Source: Acidimicrobiaceae bacterium
Lineage (GTDB): Bacteria > Actinomycetota > Acidimicrobiia > Acidimicrobiales > RAAP-2
Assembly: GCA_003136415.1 (NCBI GenBank)
Contig: PLEI01000079.1
Location: forward strand, 1 to 46,300
Length of the DNA stretch: 46,300 nucleotides
Direction of reading: 5' to 3'
A program made the position numbers and the translations under genes. Shown here in pieces: positions 32,798 through 41,580 of the stretch (position 1 is the stretch's first letter; the number at the start of each line of letters is the position of its first letter). The notes under the pieces are model-generated. The model was given only the letters and a program-made list of their open reading frames with translations. It ran no database searches and had not been told where the DNA came from.

Positions 32798-34636
32798 CTA
32801 CTCCTGGACGATCTCGAAGGCGCGCAGGTTGCGGATGCGCTCATGGCGACGGGCGCGGCGCTTCTTCTCGGACAACGCGGCGAGCTCGACGTACGAGGCG
32901 AGAATCGCCTGGTGTAGGTGCTCAACGGTGACGAAGGGATTGGCGTCCTCGGGGACCACTTCGTCAATGAGTCCGAGATCGAGCTGGTCGGCGGCGGTCG
33001 AACGCATCGTCGAGACGGTGACCTTCACTTGCTCGTGCGACGGGGTGGCCGTCTTGTACAAGATGGACGCGGCCGATCGCGGTTCCGCCACGAAGGCCAT
33101 CGCCTTTTCGAGCATGATCACGTGGTCGGCCATTGGCGTGGTGGCGAGTCCGCCGCCCGAGCCGAGCGCTCCGGCGACCACCGTGATAACGGGCTCGGAG
33201 TAGTCAATGCCCTTCAAGATCGAACGGGCAATGGCGCGCGACTGTCCTCGGCGCTCACTCTCGAGCGTGGGCTTGGCGCCGAGGGTGTCGGTCACGAACA
33301 CCGCCGGTAGTCCGAGGCGCTCACCGATGTCGAGCATGCGCTCCATGAAGGCGAAGTCCTCGGGCGCGGGGTTCGACGGTCGCTTGACGACGGTGTCCCC
33401 AATGCGCTGGTACGAAGGCTGGGTGCCCACGATCACGAAGGGCTGGGCACCGATCTTGGCGAAGGCGCCGACGATGGCCGGGTATCGTCGGTAGTCCGAT
33501 TCCTGGACGAAGTTGTAGACCGCGGTGGCGTCGGTGAAGGCGTAGCGCGCAATGAATTCGAGGTCCACGCGGTTCGCGTCGGTCATGAGGTCCTGGTAGC
33601 GCTCGACGAGGGCGTCAGCGGGGTCCGCAGACGCCGTACGTGACGGCGAAGGGCGCACGAGTCTCGCGTCCTGGGCGATCTCGAAGGATGGCCCCTGGAT
33701 GCCGACGGGTCCGAAGTCGAAGGTGCGACGGGCGTCGGGGGCGCTGACGTTGCGAATCGCGGGTACCGTCTCCGCGGTCAACTGGTGCTGGCGGTCGGGC
33801 CGCGTGGTCGAGGAGAGCACGCTGCCCACGTAGGTGACCAGCTCCTTGACGTCGGGCAAGACCACGTCGATGTTGCGGTCCAGTAGGTTCGCTTCGGCGC
33901 TCTGGGAACCCGAGGGTACGGCGTTGCCCTCGAACGCCTCGATGACGTTGGGACCGGCAAAGCCGTAGTCGGTGCCCGATGTCGCGAGAATGAGGTCCGC
34001 GTTGGGCACCGCACTGGCCGAGACGCCACCCCATACGTTGCCCAGCAGGACTGCGATCTGGGGGAGTTCGACCTTGTCCTTGTAGTGGCGGATGGCTTCA
34101 ACCATGCGGGTCATCTGGGTCAGCCCGGCGAAGTTTTCGTGCTGGCGTACACCACTGGAGACGTAGACCGACACGAAGGGGAGTTTCTTGGAAATGGCGA
34201 GGTCGGCGGCCGCTTGGAACGTCTCGCCCGACACCACCCCGAGAGAACCCGCGAAAAAGTCCCAGTTCATGGCGTAGAGGACGACCGGGTGACCGTCAAA
34301 TGTCGCCAGGCCGTAAGTGGAGGACTCGGACTTGCCGCGTCCGGTCTCGCGGCGCAACTTGTCGAGGTAGGACTCGTCGCGTTCGCCGGCGGGCCCGCGA
34401 CGGATCAGCCCGATGAGGTCCTTGCCAATACTCCAGCGTCCGTGGCTGGCCTTGAAGTGCACGAGCTGTTGAAGTTTGAGTAGTTCCCCGGGACTGTTGA
34501 TCTTGCGTCGATTTCGAAGGTGCGCTTCGACCTCGGGCTCAAAGGTGGGCAGTCCGACCGGGTGTCCTTCGCCAAAGTAACTGTGGTCGAGGTCTTCGTC
34601 GTGGGGCGACCCACTATTTCCAGTGGATTCAATCAT
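32798..34636 (-). CDS. Single-chain acyl-CoA carboxyltransferase with AccD-like and AccA-like halves
   Basis: 612 residues from ATG 34636. The first half (about 60-290) is beta-type: GLATFDGHPVVLYAMNWDFF, AGSLGVVSGETFQAAADLAI, then VLLGNVWGGVSASAVPNADL and GFAGPNVIEAFEG. The loop normally SGGARMQEG is altered to SSGVRQHENF. The second half (about 325-600) matches AccA: YPAIVGAFAKIGAQPFVIVG, FMERMLDIGERLGLPAVFVT, DTLGAKPTLESERRGQSRAI and VVAGALGSGGGLATTPMADH. The N-terminal zinc ribbon of AccD is absent. The protein would transfer carboxyl from biotin to an acyl-CoA. No biotin carboxylase or biotin carrier gene is in the window. The ATG lacks a ribosome binding site. Confidence 0.9.
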   Translation of the reverse strand: MIESTGNSGSPHDEDLDHSYFGEGHPVGLPTFEPEVEAHLRNRRKINSPGELLKLQQLVHFKASHGRWSIGKDLIGLIRRGPAGERDESYLDKLRRETGRGKSESSTYGLATFDGHPVVLYAMNWDFFAGSLGVVSGETFQAAADLAISKKLPFVSVYVSSGVRQHENFAGLTQMTRMVEAIRHYKDKVELPQIAVLLGNVWGGVSASAVPNADLILATSGTDYGFAGPNVIEAFEGNAVPSGSQSAEANLLDRNIDVVLPDVKELVTYVGSVLSSTTRPDRQHQLTAETVPAIRNVSAPDARRTFDFGPVGIQGPSFEIAQDARLVRPSPSRTASADPADALVERYQDLMTDANRVDLEFIARYAFTDATAVYNFVQESDYRRYPAIVGAFAKIGAQPFVIVGTQPSYQRIGDTVVKRPSNPAPEDFAFMERMLDIGERLGLPAVFVTDTLGAKPTLESERRGQSRAIARSILKGIDYSEPVITVVAGALGSGGGLATTPMADHVIMLEKAMAFVAEPRSAASILYKTATPSHEQVKVTVSTMRSTAADQLDLGLIDEVVPEDANPFVTVEHLHQAILASYVELAALSEKKRRARRHERIRNLRAFEIVQE

Positions 34637-34644
34637 GAGAACCA

Positions 34645-34650
34645 ATTATG
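34645..34650 (-). promoter_or_regulatory. Candidate -10 element placing the carboxyltransferase transcript start at its ATG
   Basis: CATAAT on the minus strand lies eight bases before the ATG at 34636, and no purine-rich site precedes that ATG. A -10 at this distance implies a leaderless message. A weak TTCGGA lies about 16 bases upstream as a possible -35. Based on sequence alone. Confidence 0.4.
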
Positions 34651-34884
34651 CCACAGGCCATAAATTTCCGAATGGCCCGCGACGAGTAACCGAACGGTAA
34701 GGCTACGTTCATGCGGTAACCGACGAGTAAGTATTTTCTCGGGCCGGACTCGCGCCCTTCGTATCTCGGTCGGACGACGAGGGATAGTCGAGTGCCGGTC
34801 GTCGAGCGTGTTGACGCGCAATCGAGGGTCTCGCACCATCCCAGACGGCGTGGTCCCATGCTCGTGACGCGGCCGCGAGTTGGT

Positions 34885-35673
34885 TTAGGCGTCGCGTCGA
34901 GTGAACAGGAAAGTCCCCACGCCCACGATGACAATCGTATAGATCGTCAGAATGACCGTTGAGGTGCCCCACGAAAACGATTGCTGCGTCAATTGTGGCG
35001 ACAGCATCGACTCGCCCATTTTTGAAGGTAGGTACTTCGTGAAGTGATCCTGCCAACTCGACGGGAGGATATTGACAATGATGGGCACGATGAGCAACAA
35101 CGTCACGTACACGCTGATCGTGATCGACGTGGTGCGCAAGATCAATCCAATCCCGAACCCGATGAGTGTCAGCAGCGTCAGATAGACCCCGGCGAAAATT
35201 ACTGCACGCAGGTCCGTGGAATTTGACAAGGACGCCGAGGGCAGGGCTCCCGACCGATAGATGGCTTGGCCGATTGAAAAGGCGGCGAACACCACGATTT
35301 CGCTCAAGATGAAGAAGGTCACGAGCAAGACGATCACTTTGGACATGACCAGGTGCACCCGGCGAGGTACCGCGGCCAGGGTGGTGCGAATGGAGCCCGA
35401 CGCGTACTCCGAAGTAATGAAGCGCGCGCCCATCACACCCACCGCGAATTGCGCGAAGAAGCTTCCGAAGAGACTCGTGGTCACCGGGTCAAAGGCCAGT
35501 CGATCGAGCGCACTGCGCTGGCTCCATTGGCTCTTGATGGCCAAACTCACGAGCAGGGCAATACCAATTGTCAAGAGCGCGAAAGTCAGGACGCCAATGA
35601 GCGAGGCCCGCACCGTGCGAAATTTGAGCCACTCCGATCGGGCGGTGTCGATGAACGTAGGTGTCGCGCTCAT
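34885..35673 (-). CDS. ABC-2 type transporter permease
   Basis: 262-residue membrane protein with six predicted helices. The N-terminus DTARSEWLKFRTVRASLIGV is the usual amphipathic start of ABC-2 exporters, and EYASGSIRTTLAAVPRRVHL is the conserved cytoplasmic loop after helix 2. The C-terminus RRDA overlaps the permease-type pattern. Its ATG overlaps the stop of the ATPase upstream by four bases. The pair resembles antibiotic or lipid exporters; substrate unknown. The 240 bases after its stop contain only the promoter area of the carboxyltransferase and a duplicated CGACGAGTAA. Confidence 0.9.
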   Translation of the reverse strand: MSATPTFIDTARSEWLKFRTVRASLIGVLTFALLTIGIALLVSLAIKSQWSQRSALDRLAFDPVTTSLFGSFFAQFAVGVMGARFITSEYASGSIRTTLAAVPRRVHLVMSKVIVLLVTFFILSEIVVFAAFSIGQAIYRSGALPSASLSNSTDLRAVIFAGVYLTLLTLIGFGIGLILRTTSITISVYVTLLLIVPIIVNILPSSWQDHFTKYLPSKMGESMLSPQLTQQSFSWGTSTVILTIYTIVIVGVGTFLFTRRDA

Positions 35674-36587
35674 GGAGTTGGCTCCATATTCTTGTGGCCG
35701 TATTCGACGGCGTCAGCGGTCAAGTCCATAAAGACGTCTTCGAGCGACGCGCGTTGCGGCGTGAGTTCGTGCAGCACGATGCCGGCCGCGAACGCGGCCT
35801 CACCAATTTGGTCCGACGTGAGACCGGCCACGTTGAGTCCATTGTCATTGACGGCTTCAACGTCACCGTGGTCGCCGCGCAACACCTCGGCGAGGCGCGA
35901 TGCATCGGTCGAGCGCACGAACACCGTGCCCGTCGCGTTGGCCGTCAAATCGGCGACGCTGCCCGACGTGATGAACTTGCCGCGGCCGATGACTATGATC
36001 TGGTCGGCGCTCACTGCCATCTCACTCATCAGGTGCGACGAGACGAAGACGGTGCGGCCCTCCTTGGCGAGCGAGCGAAAGAAGTCGCGGATCCAACGGA
36101 TCCCCTCGGGGTCGAGGCCGTTGACCGGCTCGTCAAAGAGCAAGATGCCGGGGTCGCCCAATAGCGCCCCCGCAATCCCGAGGCGCTGGCTCATGCCGAG
36201 GGAGAAGCCGCCCACCTTCTTGTTGGCGACCGAGGCAACGCCGACGAATTCGAGGACCTCGTCGACTCGCTTCAGCGGAATTCGATTGGACAGCGCCAGT
36301 GCGCGAAGGTGATTGCGCGCGGAACGTTTCGGATCGAGGGCCTTGGCGTCGAGGAGGGCACCCACTTCGCGTAGTGGCGCCTTCAACTGGTCGTAGGTCT
36401 TGCCATCGATGGTCACGCGTCCATTGGTGGGACGGTCGAGGCCGATCATTACGCGCATCGTGGTGGACTTGCCCGATCCGTTGGGCCCGAGAAATCCGGT
36501 GACGACACCGGGCTGAACTTCGAAGTCCAGGTCATTGACCGCGATCGTTTCGCCGTAGTGCTTCGTCAGGTGGTCAATTTTCAACAT
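35670..36587 (-). CDS. ABC transporter ATP-binding protein (drug-export, CcmA/DrrA-like)
   Basis: 305 residues. The N-terminus LKIDHLTKHYGETIAVNDLD, Walker A GPNGSGKSTTMRVMIGLD, the Q-loop region REVGALLDAKALDPKRSARN, signature FSLGMSQRLGIAGALLG, Walker B ILLFDEPVNGLDPEGIRWIR and VSSHLMSEMAVSAD show a DrrA-type exporter ATPase. An accessory C-terminal domain follows residue about 220. It is coupled to the permease gene by an ATGA overlap. A GC-rich hairpin upstream (36609-36638) separates it from the fur gene. Confidence 0.94.
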   Translation of the reverse strand: MLKIDHLTKHYGETIAVNDLDFEVQPGVVTGFLGPNGSGKSTTMRVMIGLDRPTNGRVTIDGKTYDQLKAPLREVGALLDAKALDPKRSARNHLRALALSNRIPLKRVDEVLEFVGVASVANKKVGGFSLGMSQRLGIAGALLGDPGILLFDEPVNGLDPEGIRWIRDFFRSLAKEGRTVFVSSHLMSEMAVSADQIIVIGRGKFITSGSVADLTANATGTVFVRSTDASRLAEVLRGDHGDVEAVNDNGLNVAGLTSDQIGEAAFAAGIVLHELTPQRASLEDVFMDLTADAVEYGHKNMEPTP

Positions 36588-36608
36588 AGGTTCTCTCTGA
36601 ACTCTACC

Positions 36609-36638
36609 GAGCCCGCGCCGCGCCGGGCGCGCGGGTTC
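36609..36638 (-). terminator. GC-rich hairpin between fur and the ABC ATPase gene
   Basis: GAGCCCGCGC and GCGCGGGTTC enclose a 10-base loop, a 10-bp stem with one G-T pair on the plus strand. It lies 22 bases beyond the fur stop and before the next gene on the same strand. No U-run follows, so termination strength is uncertain. Confidence 0.5.
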
Positions 36639-36659
36639 TAAGGCTCGAATAAGAAGATT

Positions 36660-37091
36660 TCAGCTCCGGCAGTGCTGGCAGATGCCCGACAGAGCTACGT
36701 GGTGGCGATCGAGCTCGAAACCGTCGGATGACATTAGCTCACGTGCGAGGCGATCAAAGACGTCCGAGGAGACTTCGAAGGTGACGTGGCAGATCACGCA
36801 GGTGACGTGACCGTGGGACTGGCCCGCGAGGTGGTACACCGCGGCGGCGTGGCCGGCGTGCGAATGAACCACCAACGCCAGGTCCTCGAGTTCTTCGAGG
36901 ATCCGGTAGACCGTGGAAGGGCTCACGTCGGGTCGTAGTAATTGGACCCGTTGAGTAACCTCGTCCGCGGTCAAGTGGTCGTCGGCGCCGACCAATACTT
37001 CCACGACGGCGCGTTTGGGTTCAGTGATGCGCTTGGCGTGCCGGCGAAGAGTGTCGAGCACCTGGTCGCTGCGCGTGGCGTCAATTGTCAT
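36660..37091 (-). CDS. Fur-family metal-dependent regulator
   Basis: 143-residue repressor. DNA-binding half: DTLRRHAKRITEPKRAVVEV, then HLTADEVTQRVQLLRPDVSP-STVYRILEELEDLALV. Dimerisation/metal half: HVTCVICHVTFEVSSD with CxxC, and GICQHCRS with the second CxxC at the C-terminus, the structural zinc pair. The regulatory metal ligands are His and Glu in GHAAAVYHLAGQSHGH. Whether it senses iron, zinc or peroxide cannot be told. It follows nhaA by about 80 bases on the same strand and may be in its operon. Confidence 0.93.
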   Translation of the reverse strand: MTIDATRSDQVLDTLRRHAKRITEPKRAVVEVLVGADDHLTADEVTQRVQLLRPDVSPSTVYRILEELEDLALVVHSHAGHAAAVYHLAGQSHGHVTCVICHVTFEVSSDVFDRLARELMSSDGFELDRHHVALSGICQHCRS

Positions 37092-37171
37092 GAGTCCAGA
37101 TTAGGTCGCGCCCGTCGGACCGTGGAACCGATGAAGTCCCGGTGGTCGAGGTGCGAGAAGCCACGGGGCGT

Positions 37172-38305
37172 CTAGCGTGTGGCGCGACGCAAGATGGTGA
37201 CGCCCGCGAGGGCGCCGACCACCGATGCGAGGAGAAGACCCACCGTGAAGGCACCGTAGGTGGCGCTGACACTGCTATATAAAGCTCCGGCGAACAGCAG
37301 GGGCACCGTGAAGCCAATTGAGCACAATAAGGTGGCACCCGCGAGGACGGGGACCGTCAAACTCGCTTGCCGGTGAGCACCGAATCGGCCAGCCAGAAAA
37401 ACGCCGGCGCCGATGCCCAGCATCTTGCCGACGATGCGCACCACGACGGTGCCAGCGATAATTTTTCCGGTCGATCCCGAGAAGTTGACCGACGACCACG
37501 TCACGCCACACGCCACCAGCGCGAAGAGCGGCAGGGCAATCGCGACCGAAGAACGCGTGACCGAGGCCTCGAGTCGTCTGCCCGGAACTGTCGTGATTGG
37601 AATCAACACTCCCGCCGCGACGCCCGAGAGGGCTGGCTCCACGCCCGCCCACGCGAAAGCGAGCCACATGGGTATCACGACAACGAAGAAGGCGAGAACC
37701 GGGTGGAGTCGACGAGCCAGGAACACGCCGGCGAGAATGACGATGGCCACCGCGAAGAGGCCCAATCCCCTGACGTGTGAGGCGCCCGTCGCCGAGAGCA
37801 CGATGACGCTCAACACGTCGTCGGCAATCGCCAGAGTTAAGAGGAAGAGGCGAAGGGGAGCGGGTATTCGACGGCCCGCGAGGGCGAGTACTCCCAGAGT
37901 GAAGGCAATGTCAGTGGCCATGGGAACGCCCCAGCCGCGACGCAGGGCCGAGGAATGCAGAATGACCCCGAGCGCAATCGAGAGCAGGGCGGTTCCCAGC
38001 ATCCCGCCGACCGCTCCGGCGAAGGGCGCGAGCGCCGCTCGCAAATGGCGACGGACGTTCGAACGCACTTCGCGTGACAGTTCAAGGCCCACCGCCGCAA
38101 AAAAGAGGGTCATTGCGCCATTCACGATCACCGTGTGTAAGCCGACCTGGTGGCCGGCGAACCACGACGTGGTGACCACCCGCCGATAATCGGTGGATGA
38201 GACGGCGGACCAGATGAGCGCGATGAGCGCTCCCACCCCGACGGTCACGGCAGCGGCGTACTGGTGATCTAGGGCCCGACGCAGGCGCCCGACGCCGTGG
38301 GACAT
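37172..38305 (-). CDS. nhaA: Na+/H+ antiporter NhaA
   Basis: 377-residue inner-membrane antiporter with about 11-12 helices. The characteristic blocks are MTLFFAAVGLELSREV, GWGVPMATDIAFTLGVLALA, RLFLLTLAIADDVLSVIVLS (the paired Asp that binds Na+ and H+) and LPLFALVACGVTWS. The ATG at 38305 has GAAGGA immediately upstream. It is divergent from an MFS pump, with an inverted repeat (38338-38345/38374-38381) between them. It is about as long as other actinobacterial NhaA proteins. Confidence 0.93.
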   Translation of the reverse strand: MSHGVGRLRRALDHQYAAAVTVGVGALIALIWSAVSSTDYRRVVTTSWFAGHQVGLHTVIVNGAMTLFFAAVGLELSREVRSNVRRHLRAALAPFAGAVGGMLGTALLSIALGVILHSSALRRGWGVPMATDIAFTLGVLALAGRRIPAPLRLFLLTLAIADDVLSVIVLSATGASHVRGLGLFAVAIVILAGVFLARRLHPVLAFFVVVIPMWLAFAWAGVEPALSGVAAGVLIPITTVPGRRLEASVTRSSVAIALPLFALVACGVTWSSVNFSGSTGKIIAGTVVVRIVGKMLGIGAGVFLAGRFGAHRQASLTVPVLAGATLLCSIGFTVPLLFAGALYSSVSATYGAFTVGLLLASVVGALAGVTILRRATR

Positions 38306-38337
38306 TCCTTCAGCCTACCCAGCGGCCGAAAACATAA

Positions 38338-38381
38338 GAGCCCATTAAGATAATCGGGCGATCCCTCCTCTCGATGGGCTC
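38338..38381. promoter_or_regulatory. Inverted repeat around a -10-like element in the nhaA/MFS divergent promoter
   Basis: GAGCCCAT (38338-38345) and ATGGGCTC (38374-38381) are perfect 8-base inverted repeats 28 bases apart. TAAGATAAT at 38347-38355 lies between them and could be a -10 element for the MFS gene. This could be a regulator site or a leader hairpin. Confidence 0.4.
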
Positions 38382-38402
38382 GGGCCAAACGAAAGGAAAT
38401 GC

Positions 38403-39959
38403 GTGCCGACTCGTGCACTCGGAACACTGCCCAAGCGCGAGTTGTACTTCGTCTTGAGCGCCCTGATGCTCGGCATGCTGCTGGCCGCGCTGGACGCCAC
38501 CATTGTCTCGACGGCGCTTCCCACCATCGTCGGGGAACTGCACGGGGCCAATCACTTGAGCTGGGTAGTGGTCGCGTACCTCTTGGCGTCGACCGTGAGC
38601 ACGCCGCTGTGGGGCAAACTCGGCGACCTCTACGGTCGAAAGATCTTCTTCATCTGGGCCATCATTATCTTTCTCGTGGGTTCGATGTTGTGCGGATTCG
38701 CCCAGAACATGCTCGAGTTGATTCTTTTCCGTGCAATTCAAGGGCTCGGCGGCGGCGGACTGATGGTGGGCGCGCAGGCCGTTATTGCTGACGTGGTCCC
38801 GCCACGTGAACGAGGCAAGTATTCGGGTCTCTTCGGCGCCGTATTCGGTGCGGCGACGGTGCTCGGGCCGCTGCTCGGCGGATTCATCGTGGAGTACTGG
38901 TCCTGGCGCTGGATCTTCTTTGTGAATGTTCCCTTCGGGATCATCGCCCTGCTCGTGACGGCGGCGGCGTTGCCCAACGCCGGTGAGCGCCGCCCGCACG
39001 TCATTGATTACGCGGGCATCATCACCCTGACTCTGGCGGCGTCGGCCCTGATCCTCTTCACGTCGCTCGGTGGATCGAGTTTCGCCTGGATGTCGGGCAA
39101 GTCGATCGGACTGCTCGGGGGCGGGCTGATATTGACGGCGGCGTTCATCATGATCGAACGGCGATCGCGCGAGCCCGTCCTGCCGCCGAGCCTCTTCGCC
39201 AATCGGGTGTTCTCCTCGGCCTCGGCGATTGGCTTCGTGGTCGGCTTCGCGATGTTCGGCGCCATGACGTTCTTGCCCCTCTACTTCCAAGACGTCCACG
39301 GGGCGTCGCCGACGAATTCGGGCTTGCGACTACTGCCGATGATGGTGGGGTTGTTCTCGGCGTCGATTATCACTGGTCAACTGGTGGTGCGGGGTTGGCG
39401 ATACCGTCCCTTTCCCATCGCGGGCACCGCGGTGATGACCATCGGCATTGGATTGCTGGGCACCATCGGGGTGACTACCTCAACGTTCGTGACCGGCGCG
39501 TACATGTTGATTCTGGGTGTAGGGATCGGTCTCGTAATGCAGATCCTCATTACGGCCGTCCAGAACGCGGTCAATCCGGCCGACGTGGGGGCCGCCACGG
39601 CGGGATCGAACTTCTTTAGGTCCATCGGGGGATCCTTTGGAACGGCCGTCTTTGGCGCCATCTTCTCCAATGAGCTGCCCCACCAATTGGCCGCCGGTAT
39701 CAAAGCCACCCACTACACGGGGACCCTTCCGTCGGCGTCGCAGTGGACGCCCACCAAGTTGCACACCCTCCCGGCCAATGCGTTGTACGTGATCATTCAC
39801 GCGATTTCTTCCAGTATCAGCCACATCTACCTGCTGGCCATCCCCGTGGGAGTGGTGGCGGTGCTGCTGAGCCTGACCCTGCCCGAAGTGAAATTGCGCA
39901 CAAGCCTTCACCCGGTGGCGGACGAGGTACCGCTGTCCAACGCGGACCCCATGCTGTAA
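38403..39959 (+). CDS. MFS transporter, EmrB/QacA DHA2 family
   Basis: 518-residue, 14-helix exporter. It begins with GTG 38403, six bases after GAAAGGA. Landmarks: ALDATIVSTALPTIVGELHG in helix 1, LGDLYGRKIFFIWAIIIFLV (motif A), GRGGGLMVGAQAVIADVVPP-like sequence (here LGGGGLMVGAQAVIADVVPP), and AATVLGPLLGGFIVEYWSWR (motif C). The C-terminal half has SNFFRSIGGSFGTAVFGAIF. It is a second DHA2 pump in this window and differs clearly from that at 30052-31614. Substrate unknown. Confidence 0.94.
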   Translation: MPTRALGTLPKRELYFVLSALMLGMLLAALDATIVSTALPTIVGELHGANHLSWVVVAYLLASTVSTPLWGKLGDLYGRKIFFIWAIIIFLVGSMLCGFAQNMLELILFRAIQGLGGGGLMVGAQAVIADVVPPRERGKYSGLFGAVFGAATVLGPLLGGFIVEYWSWRWIFFVNVPFGIIALLVTAAALPNAGERRPHVIDYAGIITLTLAASALILFTSLGGSSFAWMSGKSIGLLGGGLILTAAFIMIERRSREPVLPPSLFANRVFSSASAIGFVVGFAMFGAMTFLPLYFQDVHGASPTNSGLRLLPMMVGLFSASIITGQLVVRGWRYRPFPIAGTAVMTIGIGLLGTIGVTTSTFVTGAYMLILGVGIGLVMQILITAVQNAVNPADVGAATAGSNFFRSIGGSFGTAVFGAIFSNELPHQLAAGIKATHYTGTLPSASQWTPTKLHTLPANALYVIIHAISSSISHIYLLAIPVGVVAVLLSLTLPEVKLRTSLHPVADEVPLSNADPML

Positions 39960-40067
39960 GTGTTCGCCCCTTTATTACATAGGTTTCATACAGAAGCCCT
40001 TGCGCGAATCCCGCATCAATTGGGAAAGTTACGAGGTACGATGAATGCGGAAACGGAAGGAGTCGCG

Positions 40068-40454
40068 ATGCCGCTGTCAGAGCACGAACAAAAAATTCTC
40101 GCGGAACTCGAAGAGTCCCTTTCTAAGCAGGACCCCCGTTTCGCGAAGAACGTCCGTGACACCAACGTGTACTCCCACGGCACTCGCCGGGTGCGTTGGG
40201 GCATCGCGGGTTTCGTGGTGGGCCTGGCAGTTCTCCTCGCGTTCTTCTCCCAGAACGTCTACGTCGGTTTGCTGGGCGTCGCATTGATGTTCGCCTCGGC
40301 GATCGTGATTGAGCGCAATGCCCGTCTTTTAGGACGTGCCGGGTGGCGTGATATCACGCACTCACACCCCGGAGACGACGCCTCGGGTTCTCTCGGACCC
40401 CGGGCTCGTTCTCTTCGCGACTGGTTGTCGCGCCAACGCCGCTCTCCCGAATGA
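40068..40454 (+). CDS. DUF3040 membrane protein
   Basis: 128 residues. The N-terminus PLSEHEQKILAELEESLSKQ is the hallmark of DUF3040. After a basic RRVRWG two helices follow (residues about 48-85), then a soluble tail rich in Arg/Ser/Pro. DUF3040 genes are common just upstream of mraZ in actinobacteria, as here, though the role is unknown. The ATG at 40068 is supported by GGAAGGAG seven bases upstream and by the family start; the open frame extends to an earlier ATG at 40041. The stop overlaps the ROK gene by four bases (ATGA). Confidence 0.9.
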   Translation: MPLSEHEQKILAELEESLSKQDPRFAKNVRDTNVYSHGTRRVRWGIAGFVVGLAVLLAFFSQNVYVGLLGVALMFASAIVIERNARLLGRAGWRDITHSHPGDDASGSLGPRARSLRDWLSRQRRSPE

Positions 40455-41323
40455 TGCCGACCGGAGTGGCGTCTGCCACTCCGTGCCTCGCTCTCGACAT
40501 TGGTGGAACGAAAGCTGAAGCGGCCGTCGTTACTCGTGACGGCGTCGTGGTTCGACGCGAACGTCTCGACGTGAAAGCCGCCGGGGCACAGTTATTCGAT
40601 GGAATCTCCGAGATGCTCGAGCACGTGCGCGCCGATTACCAGTTGTCCTCACTCGGTGTCGCGTGCGCGGGCCCGATGCTGGCGGGTGGCGTATCGGTCT
40701 CGCCCCTCAACATTCCCGTGTGGCGCGACTTTGCGCTTCGCGAGCAACTCGGATTGGCCACGGGGCTCTCGGTATACATCGACGGCGACGTGCGCGCCCT
40801 GGCCCTCGCCGAAGGAGCCTTCGGGGCGGCGCGCAACGTGACCAGTTACGCGTCGATGGTCGTATCGACCGGGGTGGGCGGCGCCATCGTCATGGACGGA
40901 CGCATGGTGAATGGCGACTCGGGCAACGCGGGTCACCTCGGTCACCTCAACGTCGTGCCCGAGGGACGCCGCTGTTCGTGCGGGGCGTCGGGCTGCCTCG
41001 AAGCCGAAGCGTCGGGCTGGGCGATTGAGGAAATGACGGGACAGTCGCCCGAGCACGCCGACGAGGTGACGCGACGTCGTACGGCCACTCTGGTGGGGCG
41101 AGCGGTGGGAACGCTGGCGTCGGTACTTGATTTCAACCACTGTTACGTGGCGGGTTCGGTGGCCCTGGGTTTCGGCGACGACTTCTTTACTACCGCGACC
41201 GCGGCCGCGAGGCAAATGGCGACCCTGGACTACTCTCGGACCCTCGAAGTGCGCCGCTCGGGTCTTGGGTCCGATGGGTCGATTCTCGGAGCAGCGTGCG
41301 TGGCGTGGCGGAGCGACTCGTGA
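40451..41323 (+). CDS. ROK-family sugar kinase
   Basis: 290 residues. The phosphate-1 motif is LALDIGGTKAEAAVV, the ROK zinc motif is HLGHLNVVPEGRRCSCGASG-CLEAEASG (CxCGxxGCxE), and the ATP-site GSVALG is near the C-terminus. The catalytic Asp is in YIDGDVRALALAEGAFGAA, where the usual NDA reads GDV. There is no HTH, so it is a kinase rather than a repressor; glucose or a related hexose is the likely substrate. The start overlaps DUF3040 and the stop overlaps the next small gene (GTGA), so translation is coupled through the run. Confidence 0.9.
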   Translation: MMPTGVASATPCLALDIGGTKAEAAVVTRDGVVVRRERLDVKAAGAQLFDGISEMLEHVRADYQLSSLGVACAGPMLAGGVSVSPLNIPVWRDFALREQLGLATGLSVYIDGDVRALALAEGAFGAARNVTSYASMVVSTGVGGAIVMDGRMVNGDSGNAGHLGHLNVVPEGRRCSCGASGCLEAEASGWAIEEMTGQSPEHADEVTRRRTATLVGRAVGTLASVLDFNHCYVAGSVALGFGDDFFTTATAAARQMATLDYSRTLEVRRSGLGSDGSILGAACVAWRSDS

Positions 41324-41571
41324 GGCGTTGGTGGGTGCCGAGGCTCGGTCGCTACCTCCTACGCCATCCCCGCGAAATCCCCGGCGTCGTGCGCGCGGCG
41401 TGGCGGCTTCGCCGCGAAGGTTGGTGGCGCCATCGACCGTGGCTGCCGCTGCCGTCCGAGGCGTATTGGGAGTTTCGCATGACGACGGTGAACGGTGACG
41501 ACGGTCGCCTTGATCCCGAAGCCATCGCGGCGGTCGCCAAGTGGTCCAATCGCCAACACGTGGGAAAGTAG
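41320..41571 (+). CDS. Unknown 83-residue Arg/Trp-rich protein
   Basis: The start GTG at 41320 lies inside the ROK stop (GTGA). The product opens VRRWWVPRLGRYLLRHPREI, has GVVRAAWRLRREGWWRHRPW, and ends in a more acidic half ayWEFRMTTVNGDDGRLDPE and AIAAVAKWSNRQ. It has no membrane segment long enough to be certain and no recognised motif. Coupling between ROK and HNH genes indicates a real gene. The basic Trp-rich first half suggests membrane- or nucleic-acid-association, which is speculation. Confidence 0.7.
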   Translation: MRRWWVPRLGRYLLRHPREIPGVVRAAWRLRREGWWRHRPWLPLPSEAYWEFRMTTVNGDDGRLDPEAIAAVAKWSNRQHVGK

Positions 41572-41580
41572 TTTTTACTA

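Noticed and set aside
34629..34934. 101-codon minus-strand frame between the carboxyltransferase and ABC permease
   Set aside because: It overlaps the end of the permease gene and the promoter area; no motif or ribosome binding site was found.
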